Source of the DNA: Phycisphaerae bacterium | Lineage (GTDB): Bacteria > Planctomycetota > Phycisphaerae > Sedimentisphaerales > Anaerobacaceae | Reading direction: 5' to 3' | NCBI GenBank assembly: GCA_030630315.1 | Contig: DAOVNI010000005.1 | Coordinates: 1-16,607, forward strand | DNA: 16,607 nt | In this document: positions 7,194-15,018 of the stretch, piece by piece | Position numbering within the stretch: position 1 is the first letter of the stretch | How the letters are laid out: each line of letters starts with the position of its first letter | Made by a program: the position numbers and the translations under genes | Notes under the pieces: model-generated | Database searches by the model: none | Seen by the model: the letters and a program-made list of their open reading frames with translations, nothing else | What the model was told of the DNA's origin: nothing

Positions 7194-8018
7194 TTATCCA
7201 CGTACGAGCTTGAATATTTTTTTGCACACGCCTAATAAATTTTCGAGCCAATCTATCGGCATAATGCTGCCGGCATCTGATTTTGCTTTTTCCGGCTCGG
7301 TATGGACTTCGATGAAAAGCCCGTTCGCTCCGGCGGCAACAGCAGCTTTCGCAAGTATCGGTGCCATCTCTGGTCGGCCTGCGCTCGCATTGCCGAGCCC
7401 CCCGGGCTGTTGGGTGCTGTGGGTCGCATCGAAAACGACCGCAAGCCCAAGCCTCTTCATAATCTCGATGCTCGTCATATCGTTGACCAGCCGATTGTAG
7501 CCGAAAAATGTGCCGCGTTCGGTAAGTATAATTTTTTCATTACCGCAGGCACGAATCTTCTCGACCACATTTTTCATCTCAGCAGGCGAGAGAAACTGGC
7601 CTTTCTTTATATTTACAGGCTTGCCCGTTCGCCCGCAGGCACAAAGCAAATCTGTCTGCCTGCACAGAAAAGCAGGAACCTGCAGGCAATCGACAGCTTC
7701 GGCGGCAACAGCAGCCTGGGCCGGCTCGTGCACATCGGTCATAACAGGCAGGCCGGTTACGCGGCGGACCGCCGCAAGAATCTCCAGACCCTTCTCCAGA
7801 CCCGGACCACGAAAGCTGGATATGCTGCTGCGATTGGCCTTGTCGAAACTCGCCTTGAAAATCACCCCTACACTCGCCCTCTGACCAATATCGACAAGTC
7901 TATTTGCAATATCCAGACAGATGTCTCTGCTTTCAATAACACAAGGCCCTGCCATTACAAACAAAGGCGCATCCAGACCAATTTCAACATCACCAACTTT
8001 AAAGTTCACTTTATTCAT
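7194..8018 (-). CDS. kdsA: 3-deoxy-8-phosphooctulonate synthase (Kdo-8-P synthase)
   Basis: 274 residues, the normal length. It condenses phosphoenolpyruvate with arabinose-5-phosphate to Kdo-8-phosphate, the cytoplasmic first committed step to Kdo for lipopolysaccharide. Seen: MAGPCVIES near the start, KASFDKANRSS, SFRGPG, and the C-terminal FIEVHTEPEKAKSDAGS. C26, H200, E237 and D248 match the metal ligands of the metal-dependent class (as in Aquifex); metal-free enzymes such as E. coli's carry Asn at the Cys position. ATG 8018 is preceded by GGAG, but only one base away, which is unusually close. The downstream radical SAM gene begins five bases after the stop. No kdsB, kdsC or kdsD lies nearby. 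Its presence implies an LPS-type outer membrane. Confidence 0.97.
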   Translation of the reverse strand: MNKVNFKVGDVEIGLDAPLFVMAGPCVIESRDICLDIANRLVDIGQRASVGVIFKASFDKANRSSISSFRGPGLEKGLEILAAVRRVTGLPVMTDVHEPAQAAVAAEAVDCLQVPAFLCRQTDLLCACGRTGKPVNIKKGQFLSPAEMKNVVEKIRACGNEKIILTERGTFFGYNRLVNDMTSIEIMKRLGLAVVFDATHSTQQPGGLGNASAGRPEMAPILAKAAVAAGANGLFIEVHTEPEKAKSDAGSIMPIDWLENLLGVCKKIFKLVRG

Positions 8019-8056
8019 ACTCCGTATCTCATACTAAACTAAAAGCTAAAAAACTA

Positions 8057-8114
8057 AAAACCATAATTCAAAACTTATTTTTTAATTTGATTTTGAATTT
8101 TAAGTTTTGGTTTT
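8057..8114. repeat. AT-rich inverted repeats in the kdsA upstream gap
   Basis: Two overlapping hairpins are possible: AATTCAAAA (8065-8073) with TTTTGAATT (8091-8099), or CAAAACTTA (8069-8077) with TAAGTTTTG (8101-8109). AAAACC (8057-8062) and GGTTTT (8109-8114) can add outer pairs. They are mutually exclusive folds downstream of the lipid kinase stop and upstream of kdsA. A terminator for the kinase transcript is possible but not clear. Confidence 0.45.
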
Positions 8115-8144
8115 ACATTTTTACTTTTTCGCTTTTCGCTTTAT

Positions 8145-9092
8145 TTATCCTATTGCTCTGACAATTCTTGTTCTTATCCCTGCCGGCTTGGCGCCTTCCG
8201 GCACCATCACACTGACAGCCTGCGGTATCACTGTAATTTCCATCGGCAAATCCGGACCCGGGTCACCGTCAATTTCAGTCTCTATATGAACAGTCTCAGA
8301 GCTTACAGTGATGTTTTTGCCCTGACGGTATATAACATCGCCGCTTGCAGCATGCTGTTTAACAACCGTCATCACCGAATGCTTTAGCAAATGCACGCGA
8401 GATGCACATTTATAAATACACACATCCAGTAAACCATCACCGAAATCAGCATGGTGCAATATCTGAAGTCCCATCGCATATCTTGAAATATTTCCAACGA
8501 AAACCAACCCGCGACCATTAAAAATCTCTTCGCCTTCTACTTCCACCTTCATTGCACCGAATTTATAATTCCAGAATGTTCGCCAGATCGGCCCAACGTA
8601 ATCAAAGTAATCTATGTGATGTCCCTTTCGCTGCTCGCTGACCCATTTGACCACCTGGCCGTCAAACCCAAAACCAGCTATGGAAGTAAAGCATTTTCCA
8701 TTTGCACTTCCGAGGTCCAGAGGCCGAATGTATCCCGCCTCGAATGTCCTCGTTATTGTTTTTAATTTTTCATCAAAACCGAATTCATTTGCCAGCAAAT
8801 TTTCCGTCCCGCAGGGCACTATCAGCAATGGCTTGTCACTGCCTTCCAGGCCGTGTGCGACCTCTCTGACGGTACCGTCACCGCCGGCAACAACAACCAT
8901 TGCACAATCGTAATCGACCGCTGCGTCCGTAGCCAATTCGCAGGCATTGTCCAGAGAGGCAGTCAGACTAACCCTGACCTCGAACCCTTTTTTGACAAGG
9001 TATTCCTGAAACTGCCGGCCGGTCAGTTTGCTGCTGCTGGCACCGGACTTTGGGTTTACGATATAGGCAATATAGCCATCATCCGGCTTCAT
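8145..9092 (-). CDS. Diacylglycerol kinase catalytic-domain protein (YegS/BmrU-like lipid kinase)
   Basis: 315 residues, typical for bacterial single-domain lipid kinases. The N-terminal half has INPKSG-like VNPKSGASS (12-20), then VVVAGGDGTVREV (66-78) with the GGDGT nucleotide-binding motif, and PCGTENLLANEF (93-104). The C-terminal beta domain carries AGFGFDGQVV, the DGLLDV segment and DGDPGPDLP near the end. These enzymes use ATP to phosphorylate diacylglycerol, sphingosine-like or phosphatidylglycerol substrates at the membrane; the substrate cannot be assigned. ATG 9092 overlaps the stop of the upstream CYTH gene by four bases (ATGA), so the two are very likely translationally coupled. 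The C-terminal tail past the DGDP motif is slightly long and basic. Confidence 0.9.
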   Translation of the reverse strand: MKPDDGYIAYIVNPKSGASSSKLTGRQFQEYLVKKGFEVRVSLTASLDNACELATDAAVDYDCAMVVVAGGDGTVREVAHGLEGSDKPLLIVPCGTENLLANEFGFDEKLKTITRTFEAGYIRPLDLGSANGKCFTSIAGFGFDGQVVKWVSEQRKGHHIDYFDYVGPIWRTFWNYKFGAMKVEVEGEEIFNGRGLVFVGNISRYAMGLQILHHADFGDGLLDVCIYKCASRVHLLKHSVMTVVKQHAASGDVIYRQGKNITVSSETVHIETEIDGDPGPDLPMEITVIPQAVSVMVPEGAKPAGIRTRIVRAIG

Positions 9093-9667
9093 AATTGCGA
9101 CCCCGGGCTTTCAAAAAAAACTTTTCTTTCCCCTTTGCCAAGCTGATGAAGCTTTTCATCCATCAAAAAAGCGTAACTTTCTCCGATATGCGGCACGTTT
9201 GCCAGTCCTAAATTCCTTCGCACATCAGCGATGCTTTCTCCATCGGGTCCTTCTATTTCCACAAAACCACCTAACAACGGCAGCTCATCCAGAGAAACCT
9301 CACACTCACCGAGCCGCCAGATTCGACGCTTCTTTTCAAAAACCAATACCTTTTCATATCCGAGTGCCGAAAGCAGCTTCTCAGCCGAATCGCCGTCTCC
9401 AACTTCAATCTCTATCTCCTGCCTTTTTTTGAATTCGTTTTTTTCTTTAGCGCCTTTATAAGTCAAAAAACACTTCTCACTCCTGCCAACCATCTGTCGC
9501 CGCAGCCGAAGACATCTATCGGTTTTAGTCAGCTCTGAGTTTGCATCATCAAAATAGTAATCTGTCTGCAACTGCTCTTCTAAAAACTCGGCGCCGAGCT
9601 CAGCTAACTTACACTTTATTTCTTGCAGCGAATCAACCTTTAATTTTGCTTCAATTTCGGTACTCAT
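9089..9667 (-). CDS. CYTH-domain phosphohydrolase/cyclase (class IV adenylate cyclase / ThTPase-like)
   Basis: 192 residues from ATG 9667; an in-frame TTG at 9670 adds one residue, and neither has a clear ribosome site. The N-terminal ExExK signature is E4-I-E6-A-K8, followed by YYFDD, CLRLRR and FLTYKGAKE, then EIEIEV and the late FVEIEGPD, which give the acidic and basic tunnel residues of the CYTH (triphosphate tunnel) fold. Members act on triphosphorylated substrates: thiamine triphosphate, tripolyphosphate or ATP to cAMP. Motifs resemble the CyaB group, but the sequence alone does not say which reaction is used. It lies 20 bases after leuS and overlaps the lipid kinase gene by four bases, so it is in the middle of an operon. 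Confidence 0.88.
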   Translation of the reverse strand: MSTEIEAKLKVDSLQEIKCKLAELGAEFLEEQLQTDYYFDDANSELTKTDRCLRLRRQMVGRSEKCFLTYKGAKEKNEFKKRQEIEIEVGDGDSAEKLLSALGYEKVLVFEKKRRIWRLGECEVSLDELPLLGGFVEIEGPDGESIADVRRNLGLANVPHIGESYAFLMDEKLHQLGKGERKVFFESPGSQL

Positions 9668-9687
9668 CAATAGATAACCGACTATGA

Positions 9688-12243
9688 TTAGGTGATTATG
9701 CTTACTATTCTTGGTTTAACAACGATGATTTTCCTGGCCTCTTTGCCGGCCATAGCGGCAATTACCTTCTTGCTGCCGAGCGCTTTTTGTTTTATCTGCT
9801 CTTCGTCCGCCTCGGCAGCAACGACTATTCTGTCCTTTATTTTGCCGTTGACCTGCACCGCCAGTTCAATCTCTTTTTCCTTGATAAGCTCCTTGTCATA
9901 TTCAGGCCAGGGCTCGTAAGCTACGGTATCGGTATGGCCCAATTTCTCCCGGAGCTCCTCAGCAATATGAGGTGCGAACGGAGCAAGAACCAGAACAAAT
10001 TTCTCGACGACCGACTTTGGCCTGATTTCTCGTTGGCCCAGGTGATTTACAAAAATCATCATCGCGCTTATCGCCGTGTTGAATCTGAAATTTTCTATAT
10101 CATCGCCGACCTTTTTTATCGTCTGATTCAACAGTCTAACTGTCGCTTCGCCTGCCTGGGCTTCTTTCACCGCCTCGGCAAGCTCGCCTGTATCCTCGTC
10201 GACAATCATTCGCCAGGCCTTTTGCAAAAACCGGTGCACACCTTCAACCCCCTGCATACTCCAGGGCTTAATCGCTTCCAGAGGCCCCATAAACATTTCA
10301 TAAAGCCGCATCGAATCGGCACCATAACCGGTAATAACCTTATCGGGGTTGATTACATTGCCGCGGGACTTACTCATCTTCTGGCCGTCTTCGCCGAGAA
10401 TCATTCCCTGATTGACAAGCTTCTTGAACGGCTCTTTGGTACTAACATAGCCCAGGTCATAGAGAAGCTTATGCCAGAATCGCGCATACAAAAGGTGCAG
10501 CACTGCGTGTTCGGCACCGCCGATATACAAATCAACCGGCATCCAGTATTGTTCCTTTTCCGGGTCCCAGCTTCGCCGATTATTATCCGGGTCAAGGTAT
10601 CGCAGATAATACCAGCAGCTGCCGGCCCATTGCGGCATTGTATTCGTTTCGCGTTTCGCTTTTGAGCCGTCGGCCAATGTTACATTCACCCAATCGTCAA
10701 TATTGGCCAACGGCGATTCGCCTGTCCCCGCCGGCTTATAGTTTTCAACCACCGGCAGCTCTAAAGGCAAATCTTCTTCCGAAAGCCCGATGACGCGGCC
10801 ATCCTTCGTATGCAAAATCGGGAACGGCTCACCCCAGTAACGCTGCCTGCTGAAAAGCCAGTCACGCAGTTTATAATTCACAGCTTTTTGGCCGAGGCTT
10901 CTTTCAGCAAGCCAGTTTGTAATCCGCTCCTTGAATTCGGCTGTTGGCAGGCCGTTGAACTGACCACTGTTAATCGCCCTGCCGTCTCCTACAAAGCACA
11001 ACTCACCCTGCCTGACCGATTCGGCCTGCTGCCTGTCATCAGGCTCAACGACCGGGATAATCGGCAGTTCAAATTCTTTAGCGAATTCAAAATCCCTTTC
11101 ATCGTGGGCCGGCACCGCCATAATGGCACCGGTGCCGTAGCTTATCAAAACATAATCGCTTATCCAGATTGGAATCCTTTCATTGTTGGCCGGATTTATT
11201 GCGTAAGCGCCTGTAAAAACACCGGTCTTTTCTTTTGCCAAATCGGTTCTGTCCAAATCGCTCTTCCGCGCCGCCTGCTCACGATACTTTTCAACCGCTT
11301 CTCTATGCTCATCAGTTGTGATCATATCTACGACGTCAAGCTCAGGTGCAAATACCATATAAGTAGCTCCGAATAAAGTATCAGGTCTCGTAGTGAAAAC
11401 CCAAAGATCCCGAGCGCAATTTTCTATCTCAAATTTGACCTCTGCACCGACGCTTTTGCCTATCCAATCGATTTGCAATTTCTTTATCGATTCCGGCCAG
11501 TCCACCTCAGCCAAATCTTCGAGCAGTCTTTCAGCATATTCTGTTATCCGCAGCATCCACTGCCGCATCGGGCGTCTTATTACCGGATGTCCGCCGCGTT
11601 CACTAAGGCCGCCAATGACTTCTTCATTTGCCAGGACCGTCCCGAGCGCCGGACACCAGTTGACAGGTACCTCTGCTTCATAAGCAAGACGATGGTCATC
11701 TATGTAACGGCATTTTTCATTTTCGCTCAGGCCTTCGGGAATAGGAAGTTGTTCTATTGGTTTTGCTTTCTGCTCGGTCTCATCAAAATAACTGTTAAAG
11801 AATTTCAGAAATATCCATTGCGTCCACTTGTAATAATTCGGGTCGGTAGTATTAACTTCCCTGTTCCAGTCATAGCTGAAACCAAGTGACTCGATTTGTC
11901 TGCGCATACCCTCGATGTTTCTTTGCGTGGTCTCTGCAGGGTGCGTGCCGGTCTCAACGGCATACTGTTCCGCCGGCAGACCGAATGCGTCCCAGCCCAT
12001 AGGGTGCAGGACGTTGAAGCCCTTCATTCGTTTATACCGGGTGACTATATCGCTTGCGGTATAACCTTCAGGATGGCCAACGTGCAGACCGGCGGCGCTG
12101 GGGTAGGGAAACATATCCAGCACATAATACTTGGGCCTGGAATCATCGCAGTCGTTTGCTTTGAATGTTTTACGCTCTTCCCAGAACCGCTGCCATTTTT
12201 TTTCTACAGCATTGAAGTTATAGCCGCCCTTTTTCACGTTCAT
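9688..12243 (-). CDS. leuS: Leucyl-tRNA synthetase
   Basis: 851 residues, close to the bacterial norm of about 860. It attaches leucine to tRNA-Leu in the cytoplasm. The class I signatures are present: HVGH at 54-57 (HIGH motif, within [16 protein letters not shown]) and KMSKS at 622-626. The CP1 editing domain has TTRPDTLFG (284-292) and [15 protein letters not shown] (370-384) with the conserved Asp381 region, so post-transfer editing is expected. The ZN-1 segment lacks the cysteines seen in some LeuRS (it reads [11 protein letters not shown]), so it probably does not bind zinc. The anticodon-binding and C-terminal domains are complete. AAGGAG lies 12 bases before ATG 12243, slightly far. 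The upstream gene is the small zinc-ribbon protein; the CYTH gene follows 20 bases downstream. Confidence 0.98.
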   Translation of the reverse strand: MNVKKGGYNFNAVEKKWQRFWEERKTFKANDCDDSRPKYYVLDMFPYPSAAGLHVGHPEGYTASDIVTRYKRMKGFNVLHPMGWDAFGLPAEQYAVETGTHPAETTQRNIEGMRRQIESLGFSYDWNREVNTTDPNYYKWTQWIFLKFFNSYFDETEQKAKPIEQLPIPEGLSENEKCRYIDDHRLAYEAEVPVNWCPALGTVLANEEVIGGLSERGGHPVIRRPMRQWMLRITEYAERLLEDLAEVDWPESIKKLQIDWIGKSVGAEVKFEIENCARDLWVFTTRPDTLFGATYMVFAPELDVVDMITTDEHREAVEKYREQAARKSDLDRTDLAKEKTGVFTGAYAINPANNERIPIWISDYVLISYGTGAIMAVPAHDERDFEFAKEFELPIIPVVEPDDRQQAESVRQGELCFVGDGRAINSGQFNGLPTAEFKERITNWLAERSLGQKAVNYKLRDWLFSRQRYWGEPFPILHTKDGRVIGLSEEDLPLELPVVENYKPAGTGESPLANIDDWVNVTLADGSKAKRETNTMPQWAGSCWYYLRYLDPDNNRRSWDPEKEQYWMPVDLYIGGAEHAVLHLLYARFWHKLLYDLGYVSTKEPFKKLVNQGMILGEDGQKMSKSRGNVINPDKVITGYGADSMRLYEMFMGPLEAIKPWSMQGVEGVHRFLQKAWRMIVDEDTGELAEAVKEAQAGEATVRLLNQTIKKVGDDIENFRFNTAISAMMIFVNHLGQREIRPKSVVEKFVLVLAPFAPHIAEELREKLGHTDTVAYEPWPEYDKELIKEKEIELAVQVNGKIKDRIVVAAEADEEQIKQKALGSKKVIAAMAGKEARKIIVVKPRIVSIIT

Positions 12244-12280
12244 TTATCTTTTTGGCTCCTTGTAGGCCAGCTCCGAATTC

Positions 12281-12490
12281 TTAATCTCCCGTATATGGGC
12301 AAGTATTATCGCTGCATCCCTGGCAGCGCTTCGAGTCGCCTCCCTTGACTCCGGGCGAGAATACAGAGAATTGCTTCTCCAATTTTTTGCTGCCGCAGTA
12401 AGCACACCTCCTGCTCGCTCTGCCGCCGGAGTTTTCCAGAAACTCATTTATCTTGCCGCACTTACCACATTTATACTCATAAATAGGCAC
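12281..12490 (-). CDS. FmdB-family zinc ribbon protein
   Basis: 69 residues starting at GTG 12490, which gives the standard family N-terminus (M)PIYEYKCGKCG. A longer reading to 12559 adds a Cys/Gly/Pro-rich stretch unlike the family and is rejected. Zinc-ribbon cysteines are C8, C11, C29 and C32. A second Cys-rich tail (C56, C59, C64 in CQGCSDNTCPY) is usual in this family. These proteins are tagged putative regulators after FmdB of Methylophilus, but their role is not established. GGGA lies about eight bases before the GTG. The gap to leuS is 37 bases, so this gene probably leads the leuS operon. Confidence 0.85.
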   Translation of the reverse strand: MPIYEYKCGKCGKINEFLENSGGRASRRCAYCGSKKLEKQFSVFSPGVKGGDSKRCQGCSDNTCPYTGD

Positions 12491-12766
12491 AATAGTTCCC
12501 AAGCAGCAAAAAAACGCCGAGCCTGGACTCGGACCTCCCGTCTCCGCTGCCGAACACAACCCATTGTCATTTCATAAGTTACAAAAATTCCTGAATTAAA
12601 ATATCAATTCTGCTGCTTATAAGTTTTCGTCACACCATAGAATAAATATTAAGGAAAATCCACTAAAATCCATCACCTATTAACTGTCGCAACGCTTATA
12701 CAATCAGCGCCGAGCAGGCATCGCCACGTGTACACTTGGCCAAATCTTGAAAGAGGGGTCTTAATA
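12491..12766. other. Non-coding gap between the acyl-CoA synthetase 3' end and fmdB/leuS
   Basis: 276 bases without a credible gene. It should hold the promoter of the fmdB-leuS run. A TATAAG box on the minus strand (12616-12621) has no matching -35, so no promoter is called. An 18-bp dyad is listed separately. No T-tract terminator was found after the synthetase gene. Confidence 0.5.
12723..12740. promoter_or_regulatory. 18-bp imperfect palindrome, possible operator
   Basis: GCCACGTGT and ACACTTGGC are reverse complements at eight of nine positions with no spacer, around a GTGTACAC core. The site is 27 bases past the acyl-CoA synthetase stop and upstream of the fmdB-leuS run. The lack of a loop suits a dimeric protein site better than a terminator hairpin. 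The role is unknown. Confidence 0.35.
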
Positions 12767-14890
12767 CTACGCTGGATTTTTCAGAAGAATCCTGCTGTCC
12801 GCCACCACACATCCCTCTTCTTCGGGATAGACTATCAGCGGGTTGATATCCAGCTCGGCAATCTCAGGGTGTTCGGCGACCATCTGAGAAAGTCGAAGAA
12901 TGCAATCTTTGATGGCATCGATGTCGCAGGGCGGCGCTCCACGGACCCCCTTGAGAACACCGTACGCCTTGATGGTCCGTATCATAATCTCCGCACTAAT
13001 CTCCCACATGGGAGCCAGCCGGAAAGTGACGTCCTTCATCGCCTCAACAAATGTCCCCCCGAGGCCGAACATGCAGATTGGTCCGAACTTGGGGTCCCTG
13101 ACGGCCCCGAGGATGATTTCCACTCCACGCCTGGCCATCCTCTCTATGATGACACCATCGATTTCTGCTGAGGGCTTAAACTTTTTTGCATTTTCAATAA
13201 TATCTTCAAAGGCCTTTCGCGCCTCCTCTTTCGTCTTGATTTTCAGCCGAACGCCTCCCACATCAAATTTGTGGACAATGTCCGGAGAACAAATCTTCAT
13301 GGCCACCGGAAAGACAAACTCCTCCGCTGCTTCATCCACCTGCGATAAATCTTTGAGCAGAATACTCTTCAAAACAGGGAACCCGTAACACTGAAGAATT
13401 TCGTTCGCCTCTTTTTCAGACATATAATATCTGTCCTTGCCGGCAAGTTTCTTTTTTATAACCGCAGTGGCAGTGTCACGGTCCGCAGCCACTCTCCGCA
13501 CCTCTCTCCTCTCGAGACTCAGCAGGTTTCCATAAAATGCCATCGATGCCATTGACCTGACTGCTGCCTCGGGAAAAGCGTAATTGGGGATGCCGTGCTT
13601 TTCCAGATACTGAACGCCCTCGGAAACATCGACAATACCCATAAATGAGCAGAGCACCGGCTTGTCAATACCCTTCACCACGCGTGGGACGATCTGGGCA
13701 GTCTCCAGAACGTTAGTCATCGCCTGCGGACTGAGTATTACGATGCCACCATCCACATTTTCGTCCACAAGAATGTGGCGAATGGCCGCTTCGTAACGCT
13801 CATGCGTGGCATCTCCAATCACATCAACAGGATTCTCGATGCTGGCAGTTGGTGGAAGCTCTTGTTTTAGTTTCTGCTTTGTTTCTTCCGATAGAGCGGC
13901 AATTTTCAGGTTGTGTCGAATGGCGGCATCCGTAGCCATAATGCCGGGACCTCCGGCATTTGTTACGATGGCGATGCGGTTGCCCTTAGGTATCGGCTGT
14001 TTGGAAAAAGCAACGGCACGGTTGAAAAGCTCACCGATGCCCTCCACCCGCAGGATTCCGCTTTGATAAAAAATAGCATCGTATGCAGTGTCGGAGCCGA
14101 CCAGAGCGCCGGTGTGAGAGGCGGCCGCACGAGCACCCTCCGCAGAACGACCGGACTTGATGGCGAGCATGGGCTTGCGGGCATCCCACGTGATTTCCCT
14201 TGCAGTCTCAAGAAACGCCCGACCGTTAGTAATGTCCTCCAGATACATAAGAATTACATCCGTATCCGGGTCATCTTTGAGATAGCGCAGCAGCTCTACC
14301 TCACTTACATCAGCTTTGTTCCCGAAGCTGATGAATTTGGAGAATCCAATGTCCCTGCCTTCTGCATAATCGAGCACCGCAGTACAAAGGGCACCGGACT
14401 GCGAAATGAAGGCGATGTTTCCGGCTTTCGGCATCTTCGTTGCGAAACTCGCATTCATCCGAACGCTCTCTTCGTTATTGATGACGCCGAGGCAGTTGGG
14501 CCCCACCATACGGATGCCGTATTTCGCAATCACTTCTTTCAGGCGATTCTCCAGCTCTACTCCATGCCCCCCTACCTCCTTAAATCCCGCACTAATGACA
14601 ATGGCGCCTTTGACCTGCTTTTGGCCGGCCTCCTCCAGTATAGAGCAAACAATTTCGGCAGGAACAATAACGACTGCTAAGTCCACCTCATCAGGAATGT
14701 CCGCCAGCTTTGGATAGGCCTTTACGCTCTGGACGGATTTCGCCTTGGGATTGACCGGATAAAGCACTCCCCGAAATTCTGCACGGAGGATATTGCGAAA
14801 CACAGCAAGCCCTACACTGCCAGGCCGGTTCGTCGCCCCCACCACGGCAATTGACCGGGGACTCATAATGAATTCAATGTCTTTTGTCAT
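12767..14890 (-). CDS. ADP-forming acetate/acyl-CoA synthetase (fused alpha-beta)
   Basis: 707 residues from ATG 14890. The family catalyses acyl-CoA + ADP + Pi to acid + CoA + ATP, usually conserving energy in fermentation. The N-terminal CoA-binding domain starts IAVVGATNRPGSVG. Two succinyl-CoA-ligase-like domains follow, with the phospho-histidine H259 in AAASHTGALVG. The C-terminal ATP-grasp domain (from about 485) has KICSPDIVHKFDVGGV with the second conserved histidine H541, and ends INPLIVYPEEEG. Both histidines and the absence of a GNAT domain argue for an active synthetase and against the related Pat/YfiQ acetyltransferase. An in-frame GTG at 14911 lies inside a hairpin and is less likely. 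Substrate (acetate or another acid) is not readable. The AcuC-like gene lies just upstream, with a separate promoter between. Confidence 0.95.
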   Translation of the reverse strand: MTKDIEFIMSPRSIAVVGATNRPGSVGLAVFRNILRAEFRGVLYPVNPKAKSVQSVKAYPKLADIPDEVDLAVVIVPAEIVCSILEEAGQKQVKGAIVISAGFKEVGGHGVELENRLKEVIAKYGIRMVGPNCLGVINNEESVRMNASFATKMPKAGNIAFISQSGALCTAVLDYAEGRDIGFSKFISFGNKADVSEVELLRYLKDDPDTDVILMYLEDITNGRAFLETAREITWDARKPMLAIKSGRSAEGARAAASHTGALVGSDTAYDAIFYQSGILRVEGIGELFNRAVAFSKQPIPKGNRIAIVTNAGGPGIMATDAAIRHNLKIAALSEETKQKLKQELPPTASIENPVDVIGDATHERYEAAIRHILVDENVDGGIVILSPQAMTNVLETAQIVPRVVKGIDKPVLCSFMGIVDVSEGVQYLEKHGIPNYAFPEAAVRSMASMAFYGNLLSLERREVRRVAADRDTATAVIKKKLAGKDRYYMSEKEANEILQCYGFPVLKSILLKDLSQVDEAAEEFVFPVAMKICSPDIVHKFDVGGVRLKIKTKEEARKAFEDIIENAKKFKPSAEIDGVIIERMARRGVEIILGAVRDPKFGPICMFGLGGTFVEAMKDVTFRLAPMWEISAEIMIRTIKAYGVLKGVRGAPPCDIDAIKDCILRLSQMVAEHPEIAELDINPLIVYPEEEGCVVADSRILLKNPA

Positions 14891-14906
14891 AGTGTTCTCA
14901 AAATAC

Positions 14907-14924
14907 CCCACACGTAAGTGTGGG
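14907..14924 (-). promoter_or_regulatory. Perfect hairpin at the predicted 5' end of the acyl-CoA synthetase mRNA
   Basis: CCCACAC (14907-14913) and GTGTGGG (14918-14924) form a 7-bp stem closed by a 4-base loop. It begins about 10 bases downstream of the predicted -10 and ends 16 bases before ATG 14890. It could be an operator overlapping the transcription start, or a 5' stem-loop that stabilises the mRNA. Confidence 0.5.
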
Positions 14925-14932
14925 ACAAATCA

Positions 14933-14962
14933 ACAATATCCTACAAAAAGCTCTTTTGTCAA
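14933..14962 (-). promoter_or_regulatory. Candidate promoter of the acyl-CoA synthetase gene
   Basis: On the minus strand a perfect TTGACA (14962-14957) is followed by GATATT (14940-14935, 16-base spacer) or TATTGT (14938-14933, 18-base spacer), each four of six. Transcription would begin near 14926-14928. Confidence 0.5.
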
Positions 14963-14975
14963 ATGAATATTTTTC

Positions 14976-14989
14976 CTGAACAGGTTCAG
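14976..14989 (-). promoter_or_regulatory. Dyad upstream of the synthetase -35 box
   Basis: CTGAAC and GTTCAG arms with a 2-base spacer, 13 bases upstream of the -35. The position suits an activator or repressor dimer. The T-run lies on the wrong side for a minus-strand terminator of the deacetylase gene. The factor is unknown. Confidence 0.35.
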
Positions 14990-15018
14990 TTTTTGCCCTA
15001 TCAGGTCGTAGTGATGAT

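Noticed and set aside
7189-7251. Longer N-terminus of the radical SAM protein from TTG 7251
   Set aside because: It would overlap the conserved kdsA end by 58 bases and adds a basic stretch unlike the family; GTG 7188 directly after the kdsA stop is a better start.
9787-10665. Long plus-strand frame of 292 codons opposite leuS
   Set aside because: It is the complement of well-conserved LeuRS coding sequence; its composition reflects codon bias on the other strand and it has no recognisable domain.
13913-14680. Plus-strand frame of 255 codons opposite the acyl-CoA synthetase
   Set aside because: It is a shadow of a clearly functional enzyme gene and has no domain or ribosome site of note.
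12767-14890. Protein lysine acetyltransferase of the Pat/YfiQ type instead of a synthetase
   Set aside because: Pat proteins carry a C-terminal GNAT domain and an inactive synthetase part; here there is no GNAT domain and both catalytic histidines are kept.
14891-14911. GTG 14911 as start of the acyl-CoA synthetase
   Set aside because: The codon lies inside the 7-bp hairpin and the added residues are not family-like; ATG 14890 fits the usual start before the CoA-binding domain.
14976-14989. LexA/SOS box
   Set aside because: The GAAC and GTTC half sites are spaced by two bases, not the four of Gram-positive-type boxes, and the downstream gene is metabolic.
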